From Streptomyces paradoxus (GTDB taxonomy: Bacteria > Actinomycetota > Actinomycetes > Streptomycetales > Streptomycetaceae): 64,000 nucleotides of DNA. A program made the position numbers and the translations under genes. Of this stretch, positions 26,495-35,079 are shown in pieces (the stretch's first letter is position 1; each line of letters starts with the position of its first letter). The notes beneath the pieces were generated by a model that was given only the letters and a program-made list of their open reading frames with translations, had not been told where the DNA came from and searched no databases. The stretch spans positions 186,001 through 250,000 of the forward strand of contig NZ_JACHGV010000005.1 in NCBI RefSeq assembly GCF_014202475.1, written 5' to 3'.

Positions 26495-26580
26495 CGGGCG
26501 TCCCTTCGTCTTCTGCGGCAGAACGGGTGAAACGTGCCCTGGTTCGGGCGCATGGTGGCCCGCAGGACATTTCAATCGGA

Positions 26581-26601
26581 CTATTCCTGACTAAGGAATA
26601 G
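26581..26601. promoter_or_regulatory. Inverted repeat in divergent polysaccharide promoter region
   Basis: Perfect 8-base arms CTATTCCT and AGGAATAG separated by GACTA, in the 191-base AT-richer gap between the leftward sugar transferase and the rightward decarboxylase genes. Its placement suits an operator that controls both halves of the cluster. Confidence 0.5.
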
Positions 26602-26685
26602 AAACACGACATTGATCTACGCTTCGGCAATGACACCGAAGCTCGCCCTCGCCACAGCCTGGGCGAGGCGGCCGAGAGGACCTGC

Positions 26686-27681
26686 ATGCGTGCGGTAGTG
26701 ACGGGTGGGGCCGGGTTTCTCGGCTCCCATTTGTGTGAACGGCTGCTTCAGGCGGACCACGAAGTCGTCTGCGTGGACAACTTCCTGACGTCCGGCCCCG
26801 AGAACATCGAGCACCTCATGGGCGACCGGCGCTTCCAGTTCCGCCAACGGGACATCACCCAGGGCCTGGACGAGCCGGGGCCGGTGGACGCCGTCCTTCA
26901 CATGGCTTCACCCGCCTCCCCCGCCGACTACCTGAAACTGCCCCTGGAGACACTCCGGGTGGGCTCGGCCGGCACCTGGCACGCCTTGGATCTGGCCGCC
27001 GCCAAGGGCGCCCGCTTCCTGCTGGCCTCCACCTCCGAGTCGTACGGCGACCCGCTGGTCCATCCTCAGCCGGAGAGCTACTGGGGACATGTGAACCCGG
27101 TGGGCCCGCGTTCGGTGTACGACGAGGCGAAGCGCTTCGGTGAGGCACTGACGATGGCGTACCGCAGGAGTCGCGGTGTGGACGCCAAGATCGTGCGCAT
27201 CTTCAACACCTTCGGGCCGCGGATGCGCCCGGACGACGGACGGGCGATCCCCACCTTCATCCGCCAGGCGCTGAGCGGGGAGCCGATCACGGTCACCGGC
27301 GACGGCAACCAGACCAGGTCGCTGTGCTACGTCGACGATGTGGTCGAAGGCCTCCTGCGCATGCTTGCCTGCGACCACGGCGGACCCGTCAACCTGGGCA
27401 ATCCCCACGAGGTCTCCATGCTGGAGCTGGCGCAGTGGATCGGCAAGCTCACCCGGTCCCGCTCCGAGATCACGCTCATCCCCCGTCCCCAGGACGACCC
27501 CGAGCGGCGGCGTCCGGACATCGCCCTGGCCCGCGAGCTGCTGAACTGGGAACCCACCACTCCCGTGGAACGCGGCCTGTGCGACACCGTCACGTACTTC
27601 CGCCGGCGTCTGTCCGTCGGGGAGTGCGCCGGGAGCGGCCCGCGCCCCGCCGGATTCACGCCGAGCTCCGCCGCCTCATGA
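26686..27681 (+). CDS. UDP-glucuronate decarboxylase (UDP-xylose synthase)
   Basis: Short-chain dehydrogenase of 331 residues. It shows GGAGFLGSHL for NAD binding, Y145xxxK149 catalytic pair in SVYDEAKR and the UXS-specific runs ASPASPADYLKLPLETL, YGDPLVHPQPESYWGHVNP and RIFNTFGPRMRPDDGR. The enzyme oxidises and decarboxylates UDP-glucuronate to UDP-xylose, so xylose or a derived pentose is a likely component of the polymer. GAGAGGA precedes the ATG. The stop overlaps the next start (ATGA), which indicates translational coupling. Confidence 0.8.
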   Translation: MRAVVTGGAGFLGSHLCERLLQADHEVVCVDNFLTSGPENIEHLMGDRRFQFRQRDITQGLDEPGPVDAVLHMASPASPADYLKLPLETLRVGSAGTWHALDLAAAKGARFLLASTSESYGDPLVHPQPESYWGHVNPVGPRSVYDEAKRFGEALTMAYRRSRGVDAKIVRIFNTFGPRMRPDDGRAIPTFIRQALSGEPITVTGDGNQTRSLCYVDDVVEGLLRMLACDHGGPVNLGNPHEVSMLELAQWIGKLTRSRSEITLIPRPQDDPERRRPDIALARELLNWEPTTPVERGLCDTVTYFRRRLSVGECAGSGPRPAGFTPSSAAS

Positions 27682-28619
27682 CCGCCCCTCCGAGCAGTCG
27701 AACGATGCCGGTGGCCGCTCCCGTGGTCGAGTGCCTCGGTGTGCCCATCACCGCACACACCCGCGACAGCGCGGCCCGCCATGTCGTGCACCTGGCCGAC
27801 CTGATGCGCGAGGCACGGCAGGGACTCACCGGCGAACCCGGCGCCTCCGGCAGCCGGCGCGGCAGTGACGTACACCTGTCCAACGCCTACACGCTCGCCC
27901 TGGCCGACCGGGACCCCGAGCTGCGCGCCATCCTCCGCTCGGCCGCCCTGAACCTGCCCGACGGGCAGCCGGTCGTATGGGCCAACCGACTGCTCCACCC
28001 CACCGCCGAACTGCCCGGCACACGTGTGTACGGTCCCGACCTCCTCACGGACGTCTTCGCCCTGACTCAGCACACGGAACTGAACCACTACCTTCTCGGC
28101 TCCACGCCCCAGGTGCTCGACGCACTCCACCGGGAGCTGCGGCGGCGCTATCCCGGGGCGCGGATCGTGGGCACCTGCTCCCCGCCCTTCCGGCCCCTGC
28201 ACGTCCACGAACGGCGCCAGCAGGTGGAGCGGATCCGTTCCGCCGCGGCGGACATCGTCTGGGTCGGACTCGGCACGCCGAAGCAGGACCGCTGGGCCGC
28301 CGAACTGTGCGACGCGCTGCCCGTGGTGGCCGTGGCCGTGGGCGCGGCCTTCGACTTCGTCGCCGGTAACAAGCCGCAGGCACCGCACTGGATGCGGCAC
28401 AACGGGCTGGAATGGCTGTTCCGGCTCGGCTGTGAACCACGCCGCCTGTGGCGCCGGTACCTGTTCGGCAACGCGCGCTTCGTCCATGGGGTGGTGCGCC
28501 AGGCGTCCCGCCCGGTGCGAACGGACAGCGGTGCGGTGGCCGGAGATCGCCTGAACTCGGGCGGACTCGTCCGACATCGCCGGGAAACCCCGGCCCGGAT
28601 CCCCGAGGTGCGGCCATGA
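27678..28619 (+). CDS. WecG/TagA/CpsF family glycosyltransferase
   Basis: GT26-family enzyme of 313 residues, acting on the lipid-linked intermediate at the membrane. Family blocks are LPDGQPVVWANRL, RVYGPDLL, the nucleotide-sugar region VWVGLGTPKQDRW and VGAAFDFVAGNKPQAPHWMRHNGLEWLFRLGCEPRRLWRRYL. GT26 enzymes typically add the second sugar (ManNAcA, ManNAc or glucose). The start ATG overlaps the preceding stop and its own stop overlaps the next start. Confidence 0.85.
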   Translation: MTAPPSSRTMPVAAPVVECLGVPITAHTRDSAARHVVHLADLMREARQGLTGEPGASGSRRGSDVHLSNAYTLALADRDPELRAILRSAALNLPDGQPVVWANRLLHPTAELPGTRVYGPDLLTDVFALTQHTELNHYLLGSTPQVLDALHRELRRRYPGARIVGTCSPPFRPLHVHERRQQVERIRSAAADIVWVGLGTPKQDRWAAELCDALPVVAVAVGAAFDFVAGNKPQAPHWMRHNGLEWLFRLGCEPRRLWRRYLFGNARFVHGVVRQASRPVRTDSGAVAGDRLNSGGLVRHRRETPARIPEVRP

Positions 28620-29818
28620 CGATCACTCCGGTGAGCCCCCGGGAGACCCGGCGGCGCGTTGTCGTGGTGCAGCCCTACGTTCCCGGCTATCGGACGTCGT
28701 TCTTCAATCACCTGCAGGGCCGGCTCAGCTCCGCAGGGGTTGACCTGGAAGTGCTGTACGGGCTGGTACCACCGCAGCAGGCGGCCCGGCGCGACGCAGC
28801 CCCTTGCGCCTGCGCGGTACAGGTACCTTCACGACGGCTGCCCGCTCCCGGCGGACGGTCCCTTCTGTGGCGTCAGGTGACGGACTGGGCCGCTTCCGCC
28901 GACGCGGTGGTACTGGAGCAGGCACTGCGGAACCTGGAGGCCTATCCGCTGTTGCTGCGTCAGATGACGCGGCGGCCGGGTGGTCGCCCTCCACGGGTCG
29001 CGTTCTGGGGCCACGGCCGCACGTACACCAAGAAAACGAGCCGGCTCCAAGAAGCTGCCAAGGATGCGCTCACGCGGCAGGCCGCCTGGTTCTTCGCCTA
29101 CACCCAGGGGGGAGCCTCACACGTCGCCTCGCGGGGTTTCCCCCGGGACAGGATCACCGTCCTGCGCAACTCCGTGGACACCAGGGAGCTGACCGTCACG
29201 CGTGAGCGCGCGGACATCCAGGGCACGCCCGAACACGCCGCGGCCGCCGCGCTGCGCGAGCGCCACCATCTCAAGCCGGGACGAACGGCTCTGTACGTAG
29301 GGGGACTTGATACCCCGAAGCGGATCCCCTTCCTGCTCCAATGCGCGCGACGTCTCGCGACCGGCCTGCCGGGCTTCAAGCTGCTGGTGGCCGGAGACGG
29401 TGTCGACCGGCCCCTGGTGGAAGCCGCGAGCCTCGCCCCGGACAGCCCGGTGCTGGCTCTCGGGCACCGCGCCGGACAGGACGTCGCGCTGCTCGGAGCG
29501 GTATCGGACGTCATGCTGATGCCGGGGCGGGTGGGACTGTGCGCGGTGGACTCCTTCGCCCTCCGGACACCCATCGTCACCACCGACTGGCCCTGGCACG
29601 CGCCCGAGTTCGAATACCTGGAGCACGGACGAAACGCAGTGGTCAGTCGAGACGATCCGGAGGCCTATGCGGTGGCGGTGCAGCAAGTGCTGAGCGACCG
29701 CTCCCGCCTGGAATCCCTACGTGAAGCGTGCCGCAAGGACGCCGCCGACTACACGGCGGACGGCATGGCAGAGCGCTTCTGCGACGGTTTGCTGCATATG
29801 CTCGGGACAAGGCCGTGA
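28616..29818 (+). CDS. GT4-family glycosyltransferase
   Basis: GT-B glycosyltransferase of 400 residues. The start VVVVQPYVPGYRTSFFNHL and the C-terminal domain (TALYVGGLDTPKRIPFLLQ, LLVAGDG, MPGRVGLCAVDSFALRTPIVTTD) resemble a GT4 subgroup in which the usual EX7E motif is replaced by PGRVGLxxVDSF. Donor and acceptor sugars are unknown. The start overlaps the preceding stop by four bases. A GC-rich overlapping frame on the other strand is a shadow. Confidence 0.75.
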   Translation: MTITPVSPRETRRRVVVVQPYVPGYRTSFFNHLQGRLSSAGVDLEVLYGLVPPQQAARRDAAPCACAVQVPSRRLPAPGGRSLLWRQVTDWAASADAVVLEQALRNLEAYPLLLRQMTRRPGGRPPRVAFWGHGRTYTKKTSRLQEAAKDALTRQAAWFFAYTQGGASHVASRGFPRDRITVLRNSVDTRELTVTRERADIQGTPEHAAAAALRERHHLKPGRTALYVGGLDTPKRIPFLLQCARRLATGLPGFKLLVAGDGVDRPLVEAASLAPDSPVLALGHRAGQDVALLGAVSDVMLMPGRVGLCAVDSFALRTPIVTTDWPWHAPEFEYLEHGRNAVVSRDDPEAYAVAVQQVLSDRSRLESLREACRKDAADYTADGMAERFCDGLLHMLGTRP

Positions 29819-29876
29819 GCCGACTTGAGGAATTGCATCAGACCGACGAGCCCATTCCATGAAGGGTGTCAGTTAA

Positions 29877-30632
29877 ATGACTGTTCCAAGGCCGACGGGC
29901 AGCCGGACCAATGGGCGTGCATACGATGTCCTGCCCGTTCGGCTCCGGCGCACGATCACCAAGCCCATCCGCACCATGCGGCCATGGCTCTACGGGCCGT
30001 GGCCCGCCGTCCTCAACGGGCAGCGATTCCGTCAGAACCTGTTCCGCTCCCTGGTCCGCGAACTCCAGCCCCAGGCGATCTTCGAATCCGGTACCTACTG
30101 CGGGGGATCGACGCAGTTCCTGTGGCATCTGTCCGGTGCTCCCGTGTTCACCGTCGAAAAGAACCGCGGATTCGCACGCTGCGCCGAGAGACGTTTCCGC
30201 AGAAATCCAGACGTCCGGGTGCTCAACGAGGATTCCAGGGATGCTCTGCGGACGCTGCGCGACGACGCCCGGTTTCCCTGCTCGCGGGTCCTGTTCTACC
30301 TGGACGCCCACTGGGAAAAGGATCTCCCCCTCCGGGAGGAAGTCGACATCATCACGGAGGCGTGGACAGACTCGGTCATCGTCATCGACGACTTCAAGGT
30401 GCCCGACGACGACGGTTACGAATTCGACACCTACGGTGACCTGCAGCTGTCGATGGACTATCTGGGGGAGACCGTCGCGCCCTACGACACGTTCTGGCCG
30501 AACTGCCCGTCCAGCATGGAGAGCGGGCGCCGTCGCGGTTGCGTGGTGCTGGCCGCCCCGGGCGTGGCACAGCAGGTGTCCGAGCTCCCTGAGGTGCGTC
30601 GCGCCGAAGCCCTCGTAGCGCCCGAGCGGTGA
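29877..30632 (+). CDS. SAM-dependent methyltransferase or related sugar modifier
   Basis: Protein of 251 residues with a Rossmann core: IFESGTYCGGSTQFLWHL as motif I, VFTVEKNRGFARCAERRF after it, and VLFYLDAHWEKDLPLREEVDII then SVIVIDDFKVPDDD. The DAHW and IDDF pair recalls TylF/CmcI-type O-methyltransferases that act on sugars with a metal. Its place among glycosyltransferases suggests O-methylation of the polymer. GAAGGGTG precedes the ATG. Base composition here is lower in GC than in the flanks. Confidence 0.65.
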   Translation: MTVPRPTGSRTNGRAYDVLPVRLRRTITKPIRTMRPWLYGPWPAVLNGQRFRQNLFRSLVRELQPQAIFESGTYCGGSTQFLWHLSGAPVFTVEKNRGFARCAERRFRRNPDVRVLNEDSRDALRTLRDDARFPCSRVLFYLDAHWEKDLPLREEVDIITEAWTDSVIVIDDFKVPDDDGYEFDTYGDLQLSMDYLGETVAPYDTFWPNCPSSMESGRRRGCVVLAAPGVAQQVSELPEVRRAEALVAPER

Positions 30633-30655
30633 GCCCTGGGCCAGGGGAGAAGACC

Positions 30656-31549
30656 ATGGGCCGGTCGACGGCACCCGTGACGCGCGTGGTGGTGCTGATC
30701 GCCTGTCACAACCGTCGCGAGAGCACGGTCCGATGCCTGCGGTCGCTGATCGGGCAGGGCGGACCCGAGGTATCCGTGAGTGTCGTGCTCACCGACGATG
30801 GCAGCACCGACGGCACCGCACGAGCTGCTCGCGAGGTATGGCCCGGCATCCGTGTGCTTCAGGGCAACGGCAGGCTGTTCTGGGCGAAGGCGATGGCACT
30901 CGCGGCGTCGGCCGCAGGGGATTACGACTACCTGCTGTGGCTCAACGACGACGTCCTCCTGGACCCCGGAGCGTTGTCGCAGTTGCTCGAGACCCACCGA
31001 TCGCTGTCCCGTTCGGAGGCAGGGGACAGCATCGCCGTAGGCGCCCTGCGCGATCCACGCACCGGCGCGGTGACCTACTCGGGTATGCACCGCCGCAGTT
31101 GTCTGCGTCCGGTGTCCTTCACCAAGGTCGCTCCGGCCGGCAGGCCGGTTCAGGCCGAGACGATGAATGGGAACCTGGTCCTCATCCCTCGCTCTGTGGT
31201 CAAACGCGTCGGGGAGATCGACGCGGATTTCAGTCATGGTCTGGCCGACTTCGACTACGGCCTGCGCGCCGGGTACCTCGGATGTGCCATCTGGATCGTC
31301 CCGGGAACGCTGGGTACGTGTCCGCGCAACCCCACGGAGGGGGACTGGACGGACCCTGCGCTGTCTCTCCGGAAGCGGCTGCGTCTGATGTGCGCCCCCA
31401 AAGGCCTTCCGCCGGCCAGCTGGTTGCGGTTCACCCGGCGGCATGCCGGTCCGATGTGGCCGGTCTGGTTCGTCTCACCGTATGTCCGGCTCTTCGCCAC
31501 TGGGGGTCTCGACCGAGTCCGCCGAGGATTCGGCTGCCGTGCCGGGTGA
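30656..31549 (+). CDS. GT2-family glycosyltransferase
   Basis: GT-A glycosyltransferase of 297 residues: VVVLIACHNRRESTVRCLRSL start, DDGSTDGT nucleotide site and DXD-type motif LLWLNDDVLL, followed by MNGNLVLIPRSVVKRVGEID typical of rhamnosyltransferase-like GT2 enzymes. GGGGAG lies six bases before the ATG at 30656; a GTG at 30629 that overlaps the previous stop is less likely. The 3' end overlaps the start of the flippase gene. Confidence 0.8.
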   Translation: MGRSTAPVTRVVVLIACHNRRESTVRCLRSLIGQGGPEVSVSVVLTDDGSTDGTARAAREVWPGIRVLQGNGRLFWAKAMALAASAAGDYDYLLWLNDDVLLDPGALSQLLETHRSLSRSEAGDSIAVGALRDPRTGAVTYSGMHRRSCLRPVSFTKVAPAGRPVQAETMNGNLVLIPRSVVKRVGEIDADFSHGLADFDYGLRAGYLGCAIWIVPGTLGTCPRNPTEGDWTDPALSLRKRLRLMCAPKGLPPASWLRFTRRHAGPMWPVWFVSPYVRLFATGGLDRVRRGFGCRAG

Positions 31550-33068
31550 CGTCGATGCCACGCGGTCCCCCTCCGCAGCGGGACTGACTTCAACCACTGT
31601 GCGAGGAGCGCGATGGACGCTGTTGGCGGCCTTCGGAACGTTCGTCGTGCAGATCCCGTATTCCGCGGCAGTCAGCCGACTGCTCACCCCGAGTGACTTC
31701 GGGCTGGTCGCCCTCGCGATGTTCATGCTCCGTTTCGTGAGCTATTTCGCCCAGGGCGGTCTGAGCTCGGCCGTCGTTCAACGCCCGGTCTTGCGGGAGC
31801 GCGACATCCGGGCAAGCTGCGCGGTCGGCATCACGACCGGCTTCGCGTTCTACGCGCTGTTCTGGATAGTCGCTCCGTTCGGGGTTCAGGCCGTCCACGC
31901 GCCGCCGGAGCTTACCCCCGTCTGCCGTGCTCTGGCTCTGAGCTTCCTGCTCTCCGCCGTCAGCGCAACCGCCTCGGGACTGCTGCGCCGCAGCATGCGG
32001 TACCGGACTGTCTCCCTGATCGAGTTCCTCTCCTATCTCGTCGGTTACTGCGGCTTCGGACTGGTGTCGGCAGTAATGGGTTGCGGGGTGTGGAGCCTGG
32101 TGTACGCGGCTTTGGGGCAGTCCGCTCTGACGGCCCTGACCCACTGTGCACTGACATGGCGTCATCTGCGGCCGCTCTTCGACGTGCGTGCGATGGCAGG
32201 GATGGCCGCCTTCGGTACAAAGGTCTCTCTCGTGGGATTCCTGGAGTTCCTCGCCTTCAGCGCCGACACCGTTCTGGTCGGCAGATACGCAGGAGTGCAA
32301 GCACTCGGCCACTACAACCGCGCATGGTTCATGGCGGCTCTTCCCCTGCACCAGACCGCGGCTGCCCTGAACAAGGTGCTGCTGCCGGCATTCAGCCGCG
32401 CCCAAAGCGACCGCGACCGACTCAAGGGGGCGTACATCGACAGCATGTCGGTGACCGCGCTGCTCTTCGCCCCGATGGCCGCAACCGTCGCCGTGTGCTC
32501 CGACAACGCGGTCGAAGTCCTCCTTGGTGATGCGTGGCAGGCCACCGCGGACCTGGTGCCCCCTCTGGCCGTCGTGGGCCTGCTGAACGTTCTCGCGTAT
32601 CTTCCCGCCGTGCTGGCGGAGGCACTCGGCAAAGTGGGACAAAAGGCAGTGATCGAACTCCTGCACTTGATCGTCCTGCTGACGGCAGCCGCTGCTGCTG
32701 TTGCGTCGGATACCGGAGTGGCCGGGCTGGCTGCGGCGCTGGTGGCGGCTCGGATCCTTCAGCACGCCGCATACCTTGTGTGGCTCAGTCGCGCCATTCC
32801 GGGATCGATGCCCGAAGTGCTGGTGGCCTATGCGCAGTCGACGGCTGTCGCCGTATTCGTCGCGTCCACCGCGGCAGCCGCGGGACATGTGATGAGGGAC
32901 CAACCTCCGACGGTGGCTCTGGGGCTCCAACTCGCCACCGGTTCGGCAGCGGGTGCGTCAGTCCTCCTGTTCGGCCGTTCCCTCAGGGGCGTCCGGGCGG
33001 CCCGCGGCCGTGCACTGATCCAGTCGGCCTTCGGCAGCAGAAAGCACACCGCGGCGGAACGAGCGTGA
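31482..33068 (+). CDS. Wzx-like polysaccharide flippase
   Basis: Integral membrane protein of about 528 residues with 12-14 hydrophobic segments, MOP superfamily (polysaccharide synthase type: TTVRGARWTLLAAFGTFVVQIPYSAAVSRLLTPSDFGLVALAM). It translocates the undecaprenyl-linked repeat unit across the membrane. The start is uncertain: ATG 31482 overlaps the GT2 gene by 68 bases and has no clear ribosome site; GTG 31539 is an alternative next to the GT2 stop and would remove 19 residues of the polar N-tail. Confidence 0.8.
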   Translation: MSGSSPLGVSTESAEDSAAVPGDVDATRSPSAAGLTSTTVRGARWTLLAAFGTFVVQIPYSAAVSRLLTPSDFGLVALAMFMLRFVSYFAQGGLSSAVVQRPVLRERDIRASCAVGITTGFAFYALFWIVAPFGVQAVHAPPELTPVCRALALSFLLSAVSATASGLLRRSMRYRTVSLIEFLSYLVGYCGFGLVSAVMGCGVWSLVYAALGQSALTALTHCALTWRHLRPLFDVRAMAGMAAFGTKVSLVGFLEFLAFSADTVLVGRYAGVQALGHYNRAWFMAALPLHQTAAALNKVLLPAFSRAQSDRDRLKGAYIDSMSVTALLFAPMAATVAVCSDNAVEVLLGDAWQATADLVPPLAVVGLLNVLAYLPAVLAEALGKVGQKAVIELLHLIVLLTAAAAAVASDTGVAGLAAALVAARILQHAAYLVWLSRAIPGSMPEVLVAYAQSTAVAVFVASTAAAAGHVMRDQPPTVALGLQLATGSAAGASVLLFGRSLRGVRAARGRALIQSAFGSRKHTAAERA

Positions 33069-33254
33069 AACGCGGCCACGTGACTCCGTTTGGCTGGCCA
33101 GGGGGATGACTGCCTACCGCGCTTGACCCTTTTGTTGCCGTTCGTGAGGTACAACGCTGTTCAGGCTTCTCCGCGCAATCGAAAGAGCGTCCTCGAACCC
33201 CAGGAACCGAGCAACCCTCTGTTCCCACCTGGTCGAGGGCGTCGAGGTCTCCGT

Positions 33255-34712
33255 ATGCCCGTTACCCCTCTGGTACTCCTGCAACTGTGCGCGGCGGGGA
33301 TCCTCCTCGCGGCGCTGTCATGGGTGTTCGCCAAACATGTCAGGGCCGGAATCGTCCTGCTTCTCTGCCCGATGGTCATCGACGTACTGACACGGCAGCA
33401 GTCGATGGCGCTGCAGATCGCCGATCTCACGGTCTCCGCGGCCGACGCCACCACGGTACCCGCCGCGGTGGTCGTGGTCGGCCGCGTCATCACCCGCTTC
33501 TTCCAGCGCGGCAGAGCATCCGCACCAGCCCTGATGCTCGCGCTGACGGTGGTGAGTCTCAGCCGCGGAATCGCTGAATTCGGATTGCAGCCGGCCGTCA
33601 ACGAGTGCCGCCCCTACATCTACTTCCTGACCGCGACTCTGTACGTCTTCACCTCAGACATCGGTTCGGACGTCACCAGGTTCATGCTCAAGACGTGGGT
33701 CTTCCTGTCGCTCGCCTGCGTGGTGATCTGCGCGGGACGCTGGTCTGTCGACGGAATCGCGTCCGCCGGCGAGCTTCTCTTGGCGAACGGAGTGCTGGTG
33801 ACCGCCAGGCCGGTCGATGCCGGACCAGCTCTGGTCATCGCTCAGGCAGCCCTGACGCTCATCACGCTCCGCTGGCACTCACGCCCCTACCGCGCCCTGG
33901 CACTGGGCCTGCTCGTTGTCGTGGTGCTGCTACAACACCGGACCATCTGGATCGTCACGCTGGTAGGCATCGCGGCCTACGTGGTCCTGAGCCGCCGGAT
34001 GGCCCAGGAGAGGATCTCCTTCGCGGCCACGGCCCTGATCGTGAGCACCACTGCTGCCTTGGGAGCCCGGGTCGTCTCGCTGGGCTCAACCGGCGAGGAC
34101 CTTCGATCGTCCTACTCCACCATGCAGGGTGCACACAGCACGTTCGCCTGGCGGGTCTCTGGCTGGGAGGAGCTGCTTGCCCGGCGCAGCGGAGTGATCG
34201 ACGCGCTGCTGGGCCAGCCGTTCGGAACAGGGTTCGCCCGTCTCATCGACGGGCAGATCGTCACCGTCTCCCCGCACAACTTCTATATCCAGACACTGCT
34301 GCGACTTGGTGTGATCGGGCTCGTTCTCTTCGTCGGCATCTGCCTGTGGGCATTGCTTGCCATACGATCGAATTCCCGAGCAGATGTTCTGGGCCGCATT
34401 CTTGTGCTAACCCAGCTGACGTTCTGCTTCACCTACGCGCTGTCCCTGGAACAAGGAATGGCTCTCGGACTCGTTCTGGTCCATGCCAGGCACAGCTGGA
34501 CGGCTGGAAAGCTGCCGACCGGAGAGAGCAAGGCAGTGGCCATGGGCGCCCCACGCGCTCAGCGATCTGACTTCGCAGGGGAAGATGCGATCACGCAGCC
34601 GGTTCAAGGCGATGGCTCGGGCCCGTACGCCCCGGCTGGTGGGCGGCACACGGGGAGTGGGCCTCGACAACGAGATCTTTCCCTGGACAAAGGCGTATCT
34701 CGCCAGTCGTGA
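33255..34712 (+). CDS. Wzy-like O-antigen polymerase/ligase family protein
   Basis: Membrane protein of 485 residues with about 11 hydrophobic segments and a large periplasmic-type loop that contains PHNFYIQTLLRLG, the conserved histidine region of Wzy/O-antigen ligase proteins. Expected role: polymerises the flipped repeat unit outside the membrane. GAGG lies seven bases before the ATG. The last 50 or so residues are polar, repetitive and overlap the start of a decayed gene (34585 on), so the natural stop may have been lost. Confidence 0.7.
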   Translation: MPVTPLVLLQLCAAGILLAALSWVFAKHVRAGIVLLLCPMVIDVLTRQQSMALQIADLTVSAADATTVPAAVVVVGRVITRFFQRGRASAPALMLALTVVSLSRGIAEFGLQPAVNECRPYIYFLTATLYVFTSDIGSDVTRFMLKTWVFLSLACVVICAGRWSVDGIASAGELLLANGVLVTARPVDAGPALVIAQAALTLITLRWHSRPYRALALGLLVVVVLLQHRTIWIVTLVGIAAYVVLSRRMAQERISFAATALIVSTTAALGARVVSLGSTGEDLRSSYSTMQGAHSTFAWRVSGWEELLARRSGVIDALLGQPFGTGFARLIDGQIVTVSPHNFYIQTLLRLGVIGLVLFVGICLWALLAIRSNSRADVLGRILVLTQLTFCFTYALSLEQGMALGLVLVHARHSWTAGKLPTGESKAVAMGAPRAQRSDFAGEDAITQPVQGDGSGPYAPAGGRHTGSGPRQRDLSLDKGVSRQS

Positions 34713-35045
34713 ACTGGGCTTCGCACTCCTCCGGCCGGCATGGAGACTCAGCGGCAGGAGTCACGGCGTGAGTCCGGCATGCCAAGACTGGACTGGTGCG
34801 GGCTCGCCGCTCTGCGGGCAGTGGTGCCAATCGCCACAGTGAGCGGCACAACGGTCCGCTCCACGGAGAGACCGACTGCGGAGCCGCTGCCAGCATGCGG
34901 GATTCGAGTTCGGCTGGTTGAAGCGACGCCCGCTTGTATCGCTGCATGAAGGCATGAACGGCGGCTACCAAAACGAAGCAGCACTGATCCAATCCATTAC
35001 AGTTTTCTTCGGAAAAGGCCCGCTTTCGAACCTTTTGGATATTAT
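34585..35045 (+). pseudogene. Frameshifted relic of a glycan-cluster gene
   Basis: Three blocks of protein-like sequence read in order but not in one frame. From 34585: GGTRGVGLDNEIFPWTKAYL and SRELGFALLRPAWRLSGR. After a one-base loss near 34764 the next frame gives RRESGMPRLDWCGLAALRAVVP. The first frame resumes from about 34870 with FEFGWLKRRPLVSLHEGMNGGYQ. From memory these match, in order, one family of actinobacterial glycan-locus proteins (GVGNE-FPWAKAYLASRELG, RDFGTSRLDW, LHEGMWGGY), with a GGxGNQ-like start reminiscent of fucosyltransferases. The C-terminal part is missing. No intact copy is in the window. Confidence 0.45.
35003..35016 (+). other. UUCG tetraloop hairpin
   Basis: TTTTC-TTCG-GAAAA, a 5-base-pair stem closed by a C(UUCG)G tetraloop, in the leader ahead of the next glycosyltransferase. 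It lies within the relic gene and may act as an mRNA stability element or simply be chance. Confidence 0.3.
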
Positions 35046-35047
35046 CG

Positions 35048-35059
35048 GCCGAATTCGGC
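35048..35059. promoter_or_regulatory. Perfect 12-base palindrome before a glycosyltransferase
   Basis: GCCGAATTCGGC lies about 7 bases upstream of the GGAGG ribosome site of the gene starting at 35080. Perfect symmetry in this position suggests an operator or a leader hairpin, unproven. Confidence 0.35.
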
Positions 35060-35079
35060 GGCTCCTCTGGAGGTCCTTT

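Noticed and set aside
34918..35079. Upstream extension of the glycosyltransferase starting at 35080
   Set aside because: The extension matches the relic gene block (LVSLHEGMNGGY), not a GT4 N-terminus; GGAGG and ATG at 35080 fit the family start.
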